A DNA stretch of 64,000 nucleotides from Sphingomonas sp. LaA6.9 (GTDB taxonomy: Bacteria; Pseudomonadota; Alphaproteobacteria; Sphingomonadales; Sphingomonadaceae), in assembly GCF_022601895.1 (NCBI RefSeq), contig NZ_JAKVIO010000008.1:80228-144227 (forward strand). The letters run 5' to 3'. The notes below the pieces were generated by a model. It was not told where the DNA came from, made no database searches, and saw only the letters and a list, made by a program, of their open reading frames with translations. Made by a program: the position numbers and the translations under genes. This document shows, piece after piece, positions 1-9,160 of the stretch (the stretch's first letter is position 1; each line of letters opens with the position of its first letter).

Positions 1-1211
1 TTTTCGATGGCCGCGCCGACGTGCCGACCTCATGGGTGCTGCCCAGCGGTTACTGGCTTTACAACAATGCCGACACGGTTCGCGCGCTCTATCAGTCGGT
101 GAATCCCAACATCAGGCTTTCGGATGATCTGTCGCTGATCAAGGTCTTCGACATCAACGAAGTCACCATGACCGCCTATATCCAGGCGGACGGGGAGGTT
201 TCGATCTTCGGACGGCCGCTGCAGATGCAGGCGGGCCTGCGCTTCGTCTCGGTCGACACCGATTCCGTGTTCACCGATCGCTATTCGGATCCGCTGGTTT
301 CGACCAGCGGCTCGACGGGCACCGAGAAGCTGCTGCCCAGCTTCACGCTGCGCTACGCGATCGAGGACAATCTGCGGCTGCGCTTCAACTATGGTGAAAC
401 GCTGCGCCGCCCGGCCTTTGGCGATCTCAACCCCAACTATACGCTGGTGGGCGATCTCACCAATGTCGGCTATGGCAGCGGCACCAGCGGCAACCCGAAC
501 CTGAAGCCGACCACCTCGAAGAATTTCGACCTCGCGCTCGAATGGTATTTCGAACGCAACAGCGCGATCTACGCCACGCTGTTCCGGCGCGAGATCGACG
601 GGCTCGTGGTGCCGCTCAGCTCGCTGGTCACCATCCCCAATACCGGTCTCAACACCGATACCTTCCTCGTCACCCAGCCGCAGAACGCGTCAAATGGCGT
701 GCTGAAGGGGCTCGAAGTTGGTCTCACCTATTTCCCGACCTATCTGCCGGGCATTCTCGACGGTCTTGGCATCCAGGGCAGCCTGACGGTGCTCGATTCG
801 AGCCAGACGATCCCGCTCGACGACGGGCAGGGCAATGTCATCGGCGAGACCCAATCGTCCTTCTTCGGCGTGTCGGACCTCTCCTACAACGTCACGCTCG
901 CCTATGAGCGTGGTCCGGTCGGCGCGCGTCTGTCCTATGTCTATCGTGACGCCTTTCTCGCCAACAACGAGGCGCGTCTGTTCGCCAATCCGATCGGCGT
1001 GTGGCGGACCCCCGAAAAGAGCCTGGACCTCCAGTTCACCTACAACATCAACGAGGATCTCGGCCTGACCTTCGACGCGGTGAACCTCACCAAGTCGAAG
1101 CAGCAGACCTATTACAAGTTCGACGATGTGGGCGGGCCTGACCAGTTCAATCTCGGCACCACGCTGCTCGCGCGGACCTTTGCGCTGGGCGTCCGCTACA
1201 CCTTCAAGTGA
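1..1211 (+). CDS. TonB-dependent receptor, C-terminal part (5' end outside window)
   Basis: The reading frame is open from the first bases of the window, so this is the last ~400 residues of an outer-membrane receptor. It shows the alternating beta-strand pattern of a TonB barrel, a typical LRLRFNYGETLRRPAFGDLNPN strand-loop region, a GNPNLKPTTSKNFDLALEWY motif and a terminal aromatic residue (GVRYTFK). The N-terminal plug is not visible. Just downstream are two tandem hairpins and then an exported glycosidase, so the receptor may import a sugar or glycoside; that substrate guess is inference from context only. Confidence 0.93.
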   Translation, partial: FDGRADVPTSWVLPSGYWLYNNADTVRALYQSVNPNIRLSDDLSLIKVFDINEVTMTAYIQADGEVSIFGRPLQMQAGLRFVSVDTDSVFTDRYSDPLVSTSGSTGTEKLLPSFTLRYAIEDNLRLRFNYGETLRRPAFGDLNPNYTLVGDLTNVGYGSGTSGNPNLKPTTSKNFDLALEWYFERNSAIYATLFRREIDGLVVPLSSLVTIPNTGLNTDTFLVTQPQNASNGVLKGLEVGLTYFPTYLPGILDGLGIQGSLTVLDSSQTIPLDDGQGNVIGETQSSFFGVSDLSYNVTLAYERGPVGARLSYVYRDAFLANNEARLFANPIGVWRTPEKSLDLQFTYNINEDLGLTFDAVNLTKSKQQTYYKFDDVGGPDQFNLGTTLLARTFALGVRYTFK

Positions 1212-1220
1212 TCTCTCCGC

Positions 1221-1246
1221 GGGGCGCAGGCGTTATTCTGCGCCCC
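1221..1246 (+). terminator. hairpin after TonB receptor
   Basis: Perfect 9-bp stem (ggggcgcag / ctgcgcccc) starting 10 bases after the receptor stop codon, without a T run. It sits directly before a stronger terminator and probably helps end or stabilise the receptor transcript. Confidence 0.4.
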
Positions 1247-1250
1247 CCTC

Positions 1251-1304
1251 GGGCGGTCTCTCCGGGCATCCTGTTCGGCCCGGAGAGACCGCCCCTTCGT
1301 TTTT
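1251..1304 (+). terminator. intrinsic terminator of the TonB receptor gene
   Basis: Perfect 16-bp inverted repeat (arms 1251-1266 and 1279-1294) followed by cttcgttttt. It lies between the receptor stop and the glycosidase start, which argues that the two genes are transcribed separately. Confidence 0.8.
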
Positions 1305-1330
1305 GGGGCGTCTTCGGAAAAGGCAGGAAA

Positions 1331-3373
1331 ATGAGGTCACGTCTGTGGATTGCGATGGCGATCATGCTGGCCACCGCGATGCCCGTGCCCGCGATACCAG
1401 CGACGCCTTCCCCGGCGGTTCGGGCAATGGATACACGCCGCATCGCGCTCGAGCGCTTCGGCAATGATGCGCCCTGGTATGAGGAGCGTATCCCCTTCTT
1501 CGAATCCGCCGATCCGCGCCTCGATGCGGTCTATTATTATCGCTGGGCGCTGTTCCGCGCGCATCAGCGCGATCTCGGCACCGAAGGCTATATCTCCACC
1601 GAGTTCCTCGACGACGTCTCGTGGCAGCGCGAACCCTTTGCCAGCCTCAACGACGCCACCGGATTTCACATCGGCGAGGGGCGCTGGCTCAATGACCGCC
1701 GCTATGCGGGCGACTATATCGATTTCATGTATCGCGGCGGCAACGATCGCCACTTCACCGATTACATGGCGGATTCGGTCTATGGCCGCTTTCTCGTCGA
1801 TGGTGATCGCGAAGCCGCGCTGCGGCACCTGCAGACCATGCGCCACATCTATCGCCTGTGGGACGAGAAGTATGATTTCACCAAGGGGCTCTATTTCGTC
1901 GAACCTCTGCTCGACGCGACCGAATATACGGTCTCGTCGATCGACGCCTCGGGCGGGAAGGACGGTTTTCGAGGCGGCGATTCCTTCCGCCCGTCGGTCA
2001 ATTCCTACATGTTCGCCAATGCGCGCGCGCTGTCCCGGCTCGCGGAGATGGCGGGCGACCAAGCGATGGCCCGCGAATATGCTGCACGCGCCGATGCGCT
2101 GCGCTCGCGGACGCTGGATGCACTCTGGAGCAGCGACCTCTCGCACTTCATCGATCGCTACAAGGTCGAAAACGAGCATGTGAAATACTGGTCGCCGATC
2201 CGCGCGCGCGAACTGGTCGGCTATCTGCCGTGGATGTTCGATCTCGCGCCCGATGACGCGCGTTATGCGGCCGCCTGGACGCATCTGCTTTCACCCGAGG
2301 CTCTGGCGGGCAAGACGGGAATGCGCACCGTCGAGGCGAGCTACCAATATTATATGAAGCAGTATCGCTATCTCGGCAGCGACCCCGAATGCCAGTGGAA
2401 TGGCCCCGTCTGGCCCTTCCAGACGACGCAGGTGCTGCACGGCATGGCCAATCTGCTCGATCACCATGACCATAAGGGGCCGGTTACGCGCGGCGCCTAT
2501 ATGCGCCTGCTGCGGCAATATGCGGCGCTCCACTATCAGGATGGCCGGCTGGATCTGGAGGAGGATTATCATCCCGAGACGGGCAAACCGATCGTCGGGC
2601 TCGACCGCAGCCATCACTATTTTCACTCGGGCTTTGTCGATCTGGTCATGACTGGCCTTGTCGGCATCCGCCCGCGCGCCGACGATGTGCTGGAGGTGAA
2701 CCCGTTATTGCCCGATGCCGGCGATCCGCAGGCGCTGGCATGGTTCCGCGTCCAGAATGTGCCGTATCACGGACGCCGGATCGCGATCACATGGGATCGG
2801 GATGGCCGCCATTATGGACGCGGCAAGGGGCTGTCGATCGAGGTCGATGGACAGGAAGTAGCGCGCAGCGCAACGCTTCGCCGGCTGACAGTGCCGATCG
2901 ACCGCGCGCCCGTGCCCGCCTATGCGCGCCCGATCAATCGCGCAGTGCAGCTGGTGCGCGGCATGTTTCCGAAAGGGCAGGCATCCAGCAACGCCGATGC
3001 CGAAAACGTCCATGACGCGATCGACGGCCGGCTCTGGTTCTTCCCCGAGCTGGCGAACGGCTGGTCTTCGGCGCCTTCCGGCAAGGAACAATGGTATGCG
3101 ATCGATCTCGGCGAGCCCGCTCGTCTCGCGCGCGCCGAACTGGCGTTCTTCGATGATCGCAAGACCCATGCGGTTCCTGGCGCCCTTCGCCTCCAGGCGT
3201 GGACGGGGCAGGAGTGGCGCGACTTGACCGCATCTAGGGTCAAGCCGGTGCCCAATGGCATCACGCACGTCGACTGGCCCGAGACAACCGCAAGCCGCGT
3301 CCGCGTCGTGATGCGCCAGCGCCCCGGCCGCGCCATTCGCCTCGTCGAATTCAAACTGTTCGGTCCCGACTAA
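1331..3373 (+). CDS. exported MGH1-like (six-hairpin) glycoside hydrolase with C-terminal discoidin-like domain
   Basis: Start chosen at ATG 1331, preceded by aggcagg, because it opens a clear signal peptide (MRSRLWIAMAIMLATAMPVPA); the upstream GTG would lie inside the terminator. The ~680-residue product has the (alpha/alpha)6 barrel signature of trehalase/mannosylglycerate-hydrolase-like enzymes, including CQWNGPVWPFQTTQVLHGMA and an acidic LDLEEDYHPETGKP loop. The last ~130 residues (ANGWSSAPSGKEQWYAIDLG and following) look like an F5/8 type C carbohydrate-binding domain. It probably works in the periplasm on an oligosaccharide or glycoside. The exact substrate cannot be read from sequence. 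Confidence 0.85.
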   Translation: MRSRLWIAMAIMLATAMPVPAIPATPSPAVRAMDTRRIALERFGNDAPWYEERIPFFESADPRLDAVYYYRWALFRAHQRDLGTEGYISTEFLDDVSWQREPFASLNDATGFHIGEGRWLNDRRYAGDYIDFMYRGGNDRHFTDYMADSVYGRFLVDGDREAALRHLQTMRHIYRLWDEKYDFTKGLYFVEPLLDATEYTVSSIDASGGKDGFRGGDSFRPSVNSYMFANARALSRLAEMAGDQAMAREYAARADALRSRTLDALWSSDLSHFIDRYKVENEHVKYWSPIRARELVGYLPWMFDLAPDDARYAAAWTHLLSPEALAGKTGMRTVEASYQYYMKQYRYLGSDPECQWNGPVWPFQTTQVLHGMANLLDHHDHKGPVTRGAYMRLLRQYAALHYQDGRLDLEEDYHPETGKPIVGLDRSHHYFHSGFVDLVMTGLVGIRPRADDVLEVNPLLPDAGDPQALAWFRVQNVPYHGRRIAITWDRDGRHYGRGKGLSIEVDGQEVARSATLRRLTVPIDRAPVPAYARPINRAVQLVRGMFPKGQASSNADAENVHDAIDGRLWFFPELANGWSSAPSGKEQWYAIDLGEPARLARAELAFFDDRKTHAVPGALRLQAWTGQEWRDLTASRVKPVPNGITHVDWPETTASRVRVVMRQRPGRAIRLVEFKLFGPD

Positions 3374-3527
3374 ACCGTCCAGCCGGGCGAGACAGGTTCC
3401 ACCCCGCTCTTCATCTGTCCGTTGGCAAAGCCGTCGGCATCGCGCCGGCAGTCTTGCGGTCCGCCATATTGACGTGCCACGGCATCTGGTGGTCTGCCCG
3501 AGGGGACCGAACGAGGAAAGCGTGCGC

Positions 3528-5165
3528 ATGAGTGACCCGGCGAAGGACTTTGGGACCTATGACTATGTCATCGCCGGCGCGGGCTCGGCGGGCTGCCTGC
3601 TCGCCAATCGTCTTTCCGCGGACCCCAGGAACCGTGTGCTTCTGCTCGAGGCGGGCGGCAAGGACGACTGGATATGGTTCCACATCCCGGTCGGCTATCT
3701 CTTTGCCATCGGCAATCCGCGCGCGGACTGGATGTTCGAGACCGTGGAAGAGAAGGGGCTTGCGGGACGCAGGCTTGCCTATCCCCGCGGCAAGGTGATC
3801 GGCGGCAGTTCGGCGATCAACGCAATGATCTATATGCGCGGGCAGGCCGCCGACTATGACGGCTGGCGTCAGCTTGGCCTCACCGGCTGGGATTGGGAAA
3901 GCGTGCTGCCTTATTTCCTGCGCCATGAGGATCACATGGCGCCCGAGGGCGAGCACCACCGCGCCGGGGGTGAGTGGCGGGTGGAGAATCCGCGCGTGCG
4001 CTGGGACATTCTCGACGCCATTCGCGCGGCGGGCGCCGAGATCGGCATCGCTCCGGTCAGCGACTTCAATTGCGGTGACAATGCCGGCTCGGCTTATTTT
4101 CAGGTCAACCAGCGGGCGGGGCGCCGGGTAAGTACCGCGCGCGCGTTTCTGAAGCCTGCGCTCAGCCGGCCCAATCTCAGGCTGGAGACGGGTGTCGAGG
4201 TCGAGCGCGTCACCTTCGATGGCAGGCGCGCGACGGGCCTTGTCTTGCGTCGCGGCAATGAGCGCTTCGAAGCCCGCGCCAGCGGCGAGGTGATACTGGC
4301 TGCCGGCGCGATCGGCTCGCCCAAGATCCTCCAGCTTTCAGGCGTCGGCGAACCCGAAATGCTGCGCGATTTCGACATTCCCGTGGTTCACGCGCTGCCG
4401 GGCGTGGGTGCCAATCTGCAGGACCATTTGCAGATCCGCCCCGTGTTCAGGGTGACCGGGGTTTCGACGCTGAACACGCAATACGCCAATCTGTTCAGGC
4501 GTGCCGGCATGGCGCTCGAATATGCGCTGTTCCGGCGTGGGCCGCTGACGATGGCGCCGTCGCAGCTCGGCATGTTTGCACGATCGTCCGAAAATCAGGC
4601 CACACCCGATCTGCAGTTCCATTTTCAGCCCCTGTCGCTCGACAAATGGGGGGACGGCCTGCATCGGTTCGGCGCCTTCACCGCCAGCGTCTGCAACCTG
4701 CGGCCCACCAGCCGCGGACGCGTGGCGCTGGCAAGCGCCGATGCCGCCGCGCCGCCGGTCATCGCACCCAATTATCTGGCGACCGATGAAGATCGGCGGG
4801 TGGCGGTCGCCTCCCTCAAGCTCGCGCGCACGATCGCCGCGCAGGCGCCGCTCGCCTGCTTCAGGCCAGAGGAGTTTCGCCCCGGTGCCGACGTCCGGAG
4901 CGACGATGATCTGCTCAGGGCGGCTTCCGAACTGGCCACGACCATCTTCCACCCCGTCGGCACGGCAGCCATGGGGGCTGCGTCCGACCCATGTGCGGTG
5001 CTCGACGAGCGGCTTCGGGTACGCGGTATCGAGAGGCTGCGCGTGATCGACGCATCGGCGATGCCGCGCATCACCTCGGGCAACACCAACGCGCCGACGC
5101 TGATGATCGCGGAAAAAGGCGCTGCCATGGTGTTGCAGGACGGGACCGGCCTGTCGCAGCGCTAA
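3528..5165 (+). CDS. GMC-family FAD oxidoreductase (choline dehydrogenase-like)
   Basis: Start ATG 3528 follows acgaggaaag. The 545-aa protein has the N-terminal FAD motif YDYVIAGAGSAGCLLANRLS, the second GMC signature GKVIGGSSAINAMIYMRG near residue 90, and the C-terminal catalytic His/Asn region (HPVGTAAMG and GNTNAPTLMIAEKGA). The length is normal for the family, whose members oxidise primary alcohols such as choline or polyethylene glycol. No neighbouring betaine or PEG genes are present, so the substrate is open. Confidence 0.92.
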   Translation: MSDPAKDFGTYDYVIAGAGSAGCLLANRLSADPRNRVLLLEAGGKDDWIWFHIPVGYLFAIGNPRADWMFETVEEKGLAGRRLAYPRGKVIGGSSAINAMIYMRGQAADYDGWRQLGLTGWDWESVLPYFLRHEDHMAPEGEHHRAGGEWRVENPRVRWDILDAIRAAGAEIGIAPVSDFNCGDNAGSAYFQVNQRAGRRVSTARAFLKPALSRPNLRLETGVEVERVTFDGRRATGLVLRRGNERFEARASGEVILAAGAIGSPKILQLSGVGEPEMLRDFDIPVVHALPGVGANLQDHLQIRPVFRVTGVSTLNTQYANLFRRAGMALEYALFRRGPLTMAPSQLGMFARSSENQATPDLQFHFQPLSLDKWGDGLHRFGAFTASVCNLRPTSRGRVALASADAAAPPVIAPNYLATDEDRRVAVASLKLARTIAAQAPLACFRPEEFRPGADVRSDDDLLRAASELATTIFHPVGTAAMGAASDPCAVLDERLRVRGIERLRVIDASAMPRITSGNTNAPTLMIAEKGAAMVLQDGTGLSQR

Positions 5166-5214
5166 GGCTCTGCGGCGGGGTCATGGTCGTCGTCTCGCAC
5201 TATCGCAATGAGGA

Positions 5215-6009
5215 TCAGCCCGCGATCGCCTTGTCGATCTGTTCGGGATTTGCTGCGATGCCGCCCTTCAGCCAGCGCCACGCCTCGTCTTCTTCATCGG
5301 CATCGAAATGGCGCATGTCGGTCCTGACCAGCGGATCGAGAGTCATCACCAGCGATCGCAGCCAGGTCGGCCCACCGACGATGGCATAACGTTCGATATG
5401 CCTTGCGAGCTTCAGCTTGAGCTCGAGGTAGCGGCGGTCCGCCAGCAGTGCGGGGTCGAAACCCCGGAGATCCTTGATCCGGCCGAGCACGCGGATCGGT
5501 TGGTCCGATGCGACTGCGGCTTCGAGCACCCCGATAAAATCCTGGATTTCCTCGCGCTCGATCTTACCGTCGAGTTCGAAGGCAAGGATATGTGCGTCGC
5601 CCGTCGACAGGCGGTGAAAGCCTGGCGCTCGCGGCCGTCGCTCCTCACCCTTGACCCAGGCAAGCGCACGGTGGCGCTCCTCGGGCGTGAAGACTTCGTA
5701 GCTGACATGCGGGAGCAGAGCGCTCTCGATCCGCGCCATCGCCCGTACCCAGGCGTGCTTGCTGACGATCGCGATCCGGCCGAAACGCTTCAGCTGCGTC
5801 AACAAGTGCGCCCCTCGCGAAATGCTGTCATGCCAGGCTTCGGCGCTGACGCCTTCGAGGTCGGCAACCTCCGAGAAAAGGTGCACCTCGTCATTGTCTT
5901 TCAGCGCCTCATCGACGAGTTGGATGGCAATATCGACGTCGGCCTGTTCAAGCGTGCCCGAGAGTCGGAATGCGACGATGTCGGGGGCGGTCGGAATCCT
6001 GCTCAGCAC
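5215..6009 (-). CDS. tandem STAS/SEC14-like (SpoIIAA-like) domain protein
   Basis: The 264-aa protein consists of two similar halves, roughly residues 1-120 and 140-264. Each has a strand start (IVAFRLSGTLEQADV; ILAFELDGKIEREEI), a conserved central strand (FGRIAIVSKHAWVRA; IERYAIVGGPTWLRS) and a final EVFTPEERHRALAWVKG / DADEEDEAWRWLKGG helix. This is the SpoIIAA-like fold seen in many stress-associated proteins, here duplicated. It is convergent with the GMC gene. A role in stress or lipid signalling is inferred from the family only. Confidence 0.75.
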   Translation of the reverse strand: MLSRIPTAPDIVAFRLSGTLEQADVDIAIQLVDEALKDNDEVHLFSEVADLEGVSAEAWHDSISRGAHLLTQLKRFGRIAIVSKHAWVRAMARIESALLPHVSYEVFTPEERHRALAWVKGEERRPRAPGFHRLSTGDAHILAFELDGKIEREEIQDFIGVLEAAVASDQPIRVLGRIKDLRGFDPALLADRRYLELKLKLARHIERYAIVGGPTWLRSLVMTLDPLVRTDMRHFDADEEDEAWRWLKGGIAANPEQIDKAIAG

Positions 6010-6033
6010 GATGATCTCCTCGACATTGGCCTT

Positions 6034-6078
6034 GTCATCCTTCGCAGCGTCATCCTTCGCAGCGTCATCCTTCGCAGC
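6034..6078. repeat. three perfect tandem copies of a 15-bp unit
   Basis: Unit gtcatccttcgcagc at 6034-6048, 6049-6063 and 6064-6078. On the minus strand the unit carries the last codons and stop of the upstream 120-aa gene (CEG-stop), and the two further copies lie between it and the next minus-strand gene. Each copy contains gaaggatga, which resembles a ribosome-binding site plus stop codon. Confidence 0.9.
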
Positions 6079-6427
6079 GCATCACGCGGAACGGAAATTG
6101 CTCGCCATCGGCCTCGGTGATCGTGACATATTCACCGAGGCGAATGGGATGCGTTTCCAGATGGAAGATCGCTTCATCGTCATCGTCGCCCACGGCATAG
6201 GACAGAGCCCAGCCGCCACCTGGCCTGCGGATCACATAGCCCGTCTGATCGGCTTCGTTGGGCCAGTATCGACGCACGGTGGCAAGTTCGGGATCGGCAC
6301 GGAATTCAACCGGGTCGATGCGTCCCTCGGCATCAAGCGGCAAGCGTAGCAGGTAGACGCGGCCCGGAGACCCGTTCGGGAACTCGGGTGTTCGCGCAAG
6401 TTCGAGGCGTATTGTTTTCCAGCTCAT
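6065..6427 (-). CDS. conserved-looking hypothetical protein, 120 aa
   Basis: The open frame extends to 7150, but only the part from ATG 6427 is free of overlap with the beta-CASP gene; it starts MSWKTIRLELARTPEFPNGS and ends VRMRCEG-type residues FRVMRCEG. The protein is soluble and acidic with a beta-rich pattern (VYLLRLPLD, GYVIRRPGGGWALSYAVG, GEYVTITEADG). It lies upstream of the STAS-like gene on the same strand, separated by the 15-bp repeats, so the two may be cotranscribed. No known family is recognised. Confidence 0.65.
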   Translation of the reverse strand: MSWKTIRLELARTPEFPNGSPGRVYLLRLPLDAEGRIDPVEFRADPELATVRRYWPNEADQTGYVIRRPGGGWALSYAVGDDDDEAIFHLETHPIRLGEYVTITEADGEQFPFRVMRCEG

Positions 6428-6619
6428 GGCGCAAAGCTGCGACTTTGCGCTGCCCGATGAAATAGGGATTGATACGGATGAGGCGCGCGCGCCGGATCCG
6501 CTTTCGATCAGGTGGCCGATTCTGCCGACCGGCGCGAGGCCGGCGACTAGGTAGAGTCCCGCATATCCTTGGCGTGTCTCGCGTCCCATCGTGAATCTGA
6601 ATTTCGAGGATGGCTTGCC

Positions 6620-8221
6620 ATGGGATATCCCGCCACGGTCACGATCCACGGCGCTGGTCGCACGGTCACGGGCTCGTGCTTCGAAGTCACTTCGGGCGAC
6701 AGGCACGTGCTTGTGGATTGCGGCCTCTTCCAGGGCTCGCGAACGCTGGAAGCACTCAACCGTGAGCCCTTTGCGTTCGATCCTGCGCAGATTGATGCCG
6801 TGATCCTCACCCACGCGCATCTGGATCATAGCGGGCTTGTCCCGCGTCTCGTCGCAGAAGGGTTTTCGGGGCCGATCTGGGCGACCGCGCCAACCGTCGA
6901 TCTTCTCGTTCCGATGCTCAAGGATGCGGCGCGTCTGCAGGAACAGGATGCCGAACGCCGCAACCGCAGACTGGACCGGGCCGACGAGGATCCGTTCGAG
7001 CCGATCTATACCGTCGCGGACGCAGAGGCCGCGCTTGCCCGGTTGCGGCCGATATCGTTGGGAAGCCTGTTCACGCCCGCGCCGGGTTTTGAGGCAATGT
7101 TGTGGAACGCGGGCCATATTCTCGGATCGGCCTCGGTCGATCTGCGTCATGCGCAGAGCAGGCTGCTATTCTCCGGTGACATCGGCCCCGAGCACAAGGC
7201 GTTCCATCCCGATCCCGATGCACCCTCCCGGTTTCACCACGTTTTTTGCGAGAGCACCTATGGCGATCGCGAGCGCGAAACCGTGACCATCGAGGAACGC
7301 CGGCGGATGCTGGAAGCCGAGGTCAAGGCTGCCATGGCGCGTGGCGGAAATCTCGTGATACCGGTCTTTGCGCTGGAACGTACGCAGGAATTGCTGCTCG
7401 ATCTGGCGCGGCGGATCAACGCCGGGACCTTGAAAGCAGCCCAGGTGTTCATCGATTCGCCGCTGGCGATGCGTGCGACCGAGGTCTTTGCGAAATATTC
7501 CGCGAAGCTCGAGGATCTGGGGTCCGGCGAGGTGTTTCATCACCCTGCCTTTCATTTTGTGGAGGACGTCGCGGCCTCGCGCCGGCTCAATGACATGTCG
7601 GGTGCGATCATCCTTGCCGGCTCGGGCATGTGTGAGGGCGGGCGGGTCCGCTACCATCTGCTCGAGAACCTCGCCCGCCGCGACTCGACTATCCTGTTCG
7701 TCGGATTCCAGGCCGATGGAACGCTCGGACGAACGATCCTCGATGGCGCGAAACGCGTCCGGATTTCGGGGCGAGACGTTGCTGTTCGCGCTGTGATCAG
7801 GCGGATGGACAGCTATTCGGCGCATGCCGACAGGACCGAACTCGCCGCCTGGATCCATGCCCGAGAACCCATTTCGGGCAGCCTCTTCCTCACGCACGGC
7901 GAACCGGGCGCGATCGAGGCGCTGCGGCGTTCGCTCCAGGGCGAGATGGCCTCGATCCTCGTACCCGAGATCGGGGAGACCTATGCGGTGCCGCCCGATG
8001 GTCTGGCGCGCAGATTGAAGACGGGGCGCGAGGACCTGCGCGATGCGCTTGGTCGTGACTGGCAGAACGACTATGCGGCCTTCACCGTCGATCTCAAACG
8101 CGCGCTGGAACAGATCGACGCCGACCACAATCGCCGCGAAGCCATACGCCGGATGCGCGGCATTCTCACCGATTATCGGGCCGCGCGATCGCAGCAGGCG
8201 GCCCTCCGTAAAGTCACCTAA
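6620..8221 (+). CDS. MBL-fold beta-CASP RNA-metabolising hydrolase
   Basis: Start ATG 6620 is preceded by cgagga; the longer frame would overlap the divergent gene's 5' side. The ~533-aa protein has the metal-binding HxHxDH motif LTHAHLDHSGLVPRL, downstream GHILGSASVDL and LLFSGDIGPEHKA, a beta-CASP region (IPVFALERTQELLLDL; ILAGSGMCEGGRVRYHL) and the C-terminal RMMBL motif SYSAHADRTELAAW. This is the CPSF73-like exonuclease/endonuclease family. In sphingomonads and other proteobacteria such genes often travel with Usp and Hsp20 stress genes, as here. Confidence 0.92.
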   Translation: MGYPATVTIHGAGRTVTGSCFEVTSGDRHVLVDCGLFQGSRTLEALNREPFAFDPAQIDAVILTHAHLDHSGLVPRLVAEGFSGPIWATAPTVDLLVPMLKDAARLQEQDAERRNRRLDRADEDPFEPIYTVADAEAALARLRPISLGSLFTPAPGFEAMLWNAGHILGSASVDLRHAQSRLLFSGDIGPEHKAFHPDPDAPSRFHHVFCESTYGDRERETVTIEERRRMLEAEVKAAMARGGNLVIPVFALERTQELLLDLARRINAGTLKAAQVFIDSPLAMRATEVFAKYSAKLEDLGSGEVFHHPAFHFVEDVAASRRLNDMSGAIILAGSGMCEGGRVRYHLLENLARRDSTILFVGFQADGTLGRTILDGAKRVRISGRDVAVRAVIRRMDSYSAHADRTELAAWIHAREPISGSLFLTHGEPGAIEALRRSLQGEMASILVPEIGETYAVPPDGLARRLKTGREDLRDALGRDWQNDYAAFTVDLKRALEQIDADHNRREAIRRMRGILTDYRAARSQQAALRKVT

Positions 8222-8278
8222 TTACGGCCTCCTGGGGGCGTCCTAAGCTCGACGGGCAAGGACAACAGGAGCAGGTCC

Positions 8279-9091
8279 ATGAAGTCGATCCTCTTGCTCA
8301 TCCGGCCCGACAACCATCAGGAAGAACGGCTGCAATGTGCGCTTGATCTCGCGCGCGCCTTCGATGGTCATATCTCGTGCGTGCAGGTGACGCCCTTCGA
8401 TCATTTCATCGGCGGCGACCCTTTTGGCGGGATGCACGGCTGCGCCGAACTGATGGCGAAGCTTCGCACCGAGGAAAAGGTGGAACGCGAACGCGTCGAG
8501 GCGCACCTTGCGCGCGAGGGCGCGAGCTGGGACTGGCTGCATTTCGACGGCAATGCCGTGCAAACCGTGCTCAGCCAATCCAGGCTCGCCGATGTGATCG
8601 TGCTCAGCCAGGCAATTCGCGGCAAGACCGAAGGCATCCGGCCGCTCCCCATAGCCGCCGAGGTCGCGATCCATGCGCGCGCACCCGTCATGGCGGTGCC
8701 GGCAATCTTCAAGGGGCTGGATGCATCCGGCACAGCGATGGTCGCCTGGAACGGCTCGTTCGAGGCGGCCCAGGCGCTCCGGCTCGCGCTGCCGATGCTC
8801 CGCGGCGCGGGCAAGGTCTGCCTCGTCGAGGTGACCGATGACATGCACGATTTCCCCGCAACCGAAGCCGCGTCCTACCTGTCGCGTCATGGCATCGCCG
8901 CCGAGCTGCATCAATGGCGTCGCGAAGGCCGATCGACCGCCGATGTGTTGCTTGATGCCGCCGCACAGCTCAGGGCCGGCTATGTCGTCATGGGCGCCTA
9001 TGGGCACTCGCGCGTGCGCGAGACGGTCGTAGGCGGCGTTACGCGCGACCTGATTTCAGGCAGCGCGATACCGCTTCTGCTGGCGCACTAG
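8279..9091 (+). CDS. universal stress protein (two Usp domains)
   Basis: The 270-aa protein starts MKSILLLIRPDNHQEERLQC and carries two Usp halves. The first is degenerate. The second has AMVAWNGSFEAAQALRLALP and the ATP-binding loop GAYGHSRVRETVVGG, close to the family pattern G-x2-G-x9-G, followed by ISGSAIPLLLAH. It is 57 bases after the MBL gene on the same strand. A second tandem Usp (9861-10658) has the same architecture, so the pair are probably paralogues. Confidence 0.92.
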   Translation: MKSILLLIRPDNHQEERLQCALDLARAFDGHISCVQVTPFDHFIGGDPFGGMHGCAELMAKLRTEEKVERERVEAHLAREGASWDWLHFDGNAVQTVLSQSRLADVIVLSQAIRGKTEGIRPLPIAAEVAIHARAPVMAVPAIFKGLDASGTAMVAWNGSFEAAQALRLALPMLRGAGKVCLVEVTDDMHDFPATEAASYLSRHGIAAELHQWRREGRSTADVLLDAAAQLRAGYVVMGAYGHSRVRETVVGGVTRDLISGSAIPLLLAH

Positions 9092-9160
9092 GACCCGCGG
9101 CAGCCGCGACCTTTGGGCGTGCCGTCGCACGTTCCTGCGATTGACCTTCAAGGCAGGTGG

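Noticed and set aside
6034..6078. CRISPR-like repeat
   Set aside because: Direct tandem copies without spacers, 15 bp only and no cas genes in the window. No CRISPR array was seen anywhere.
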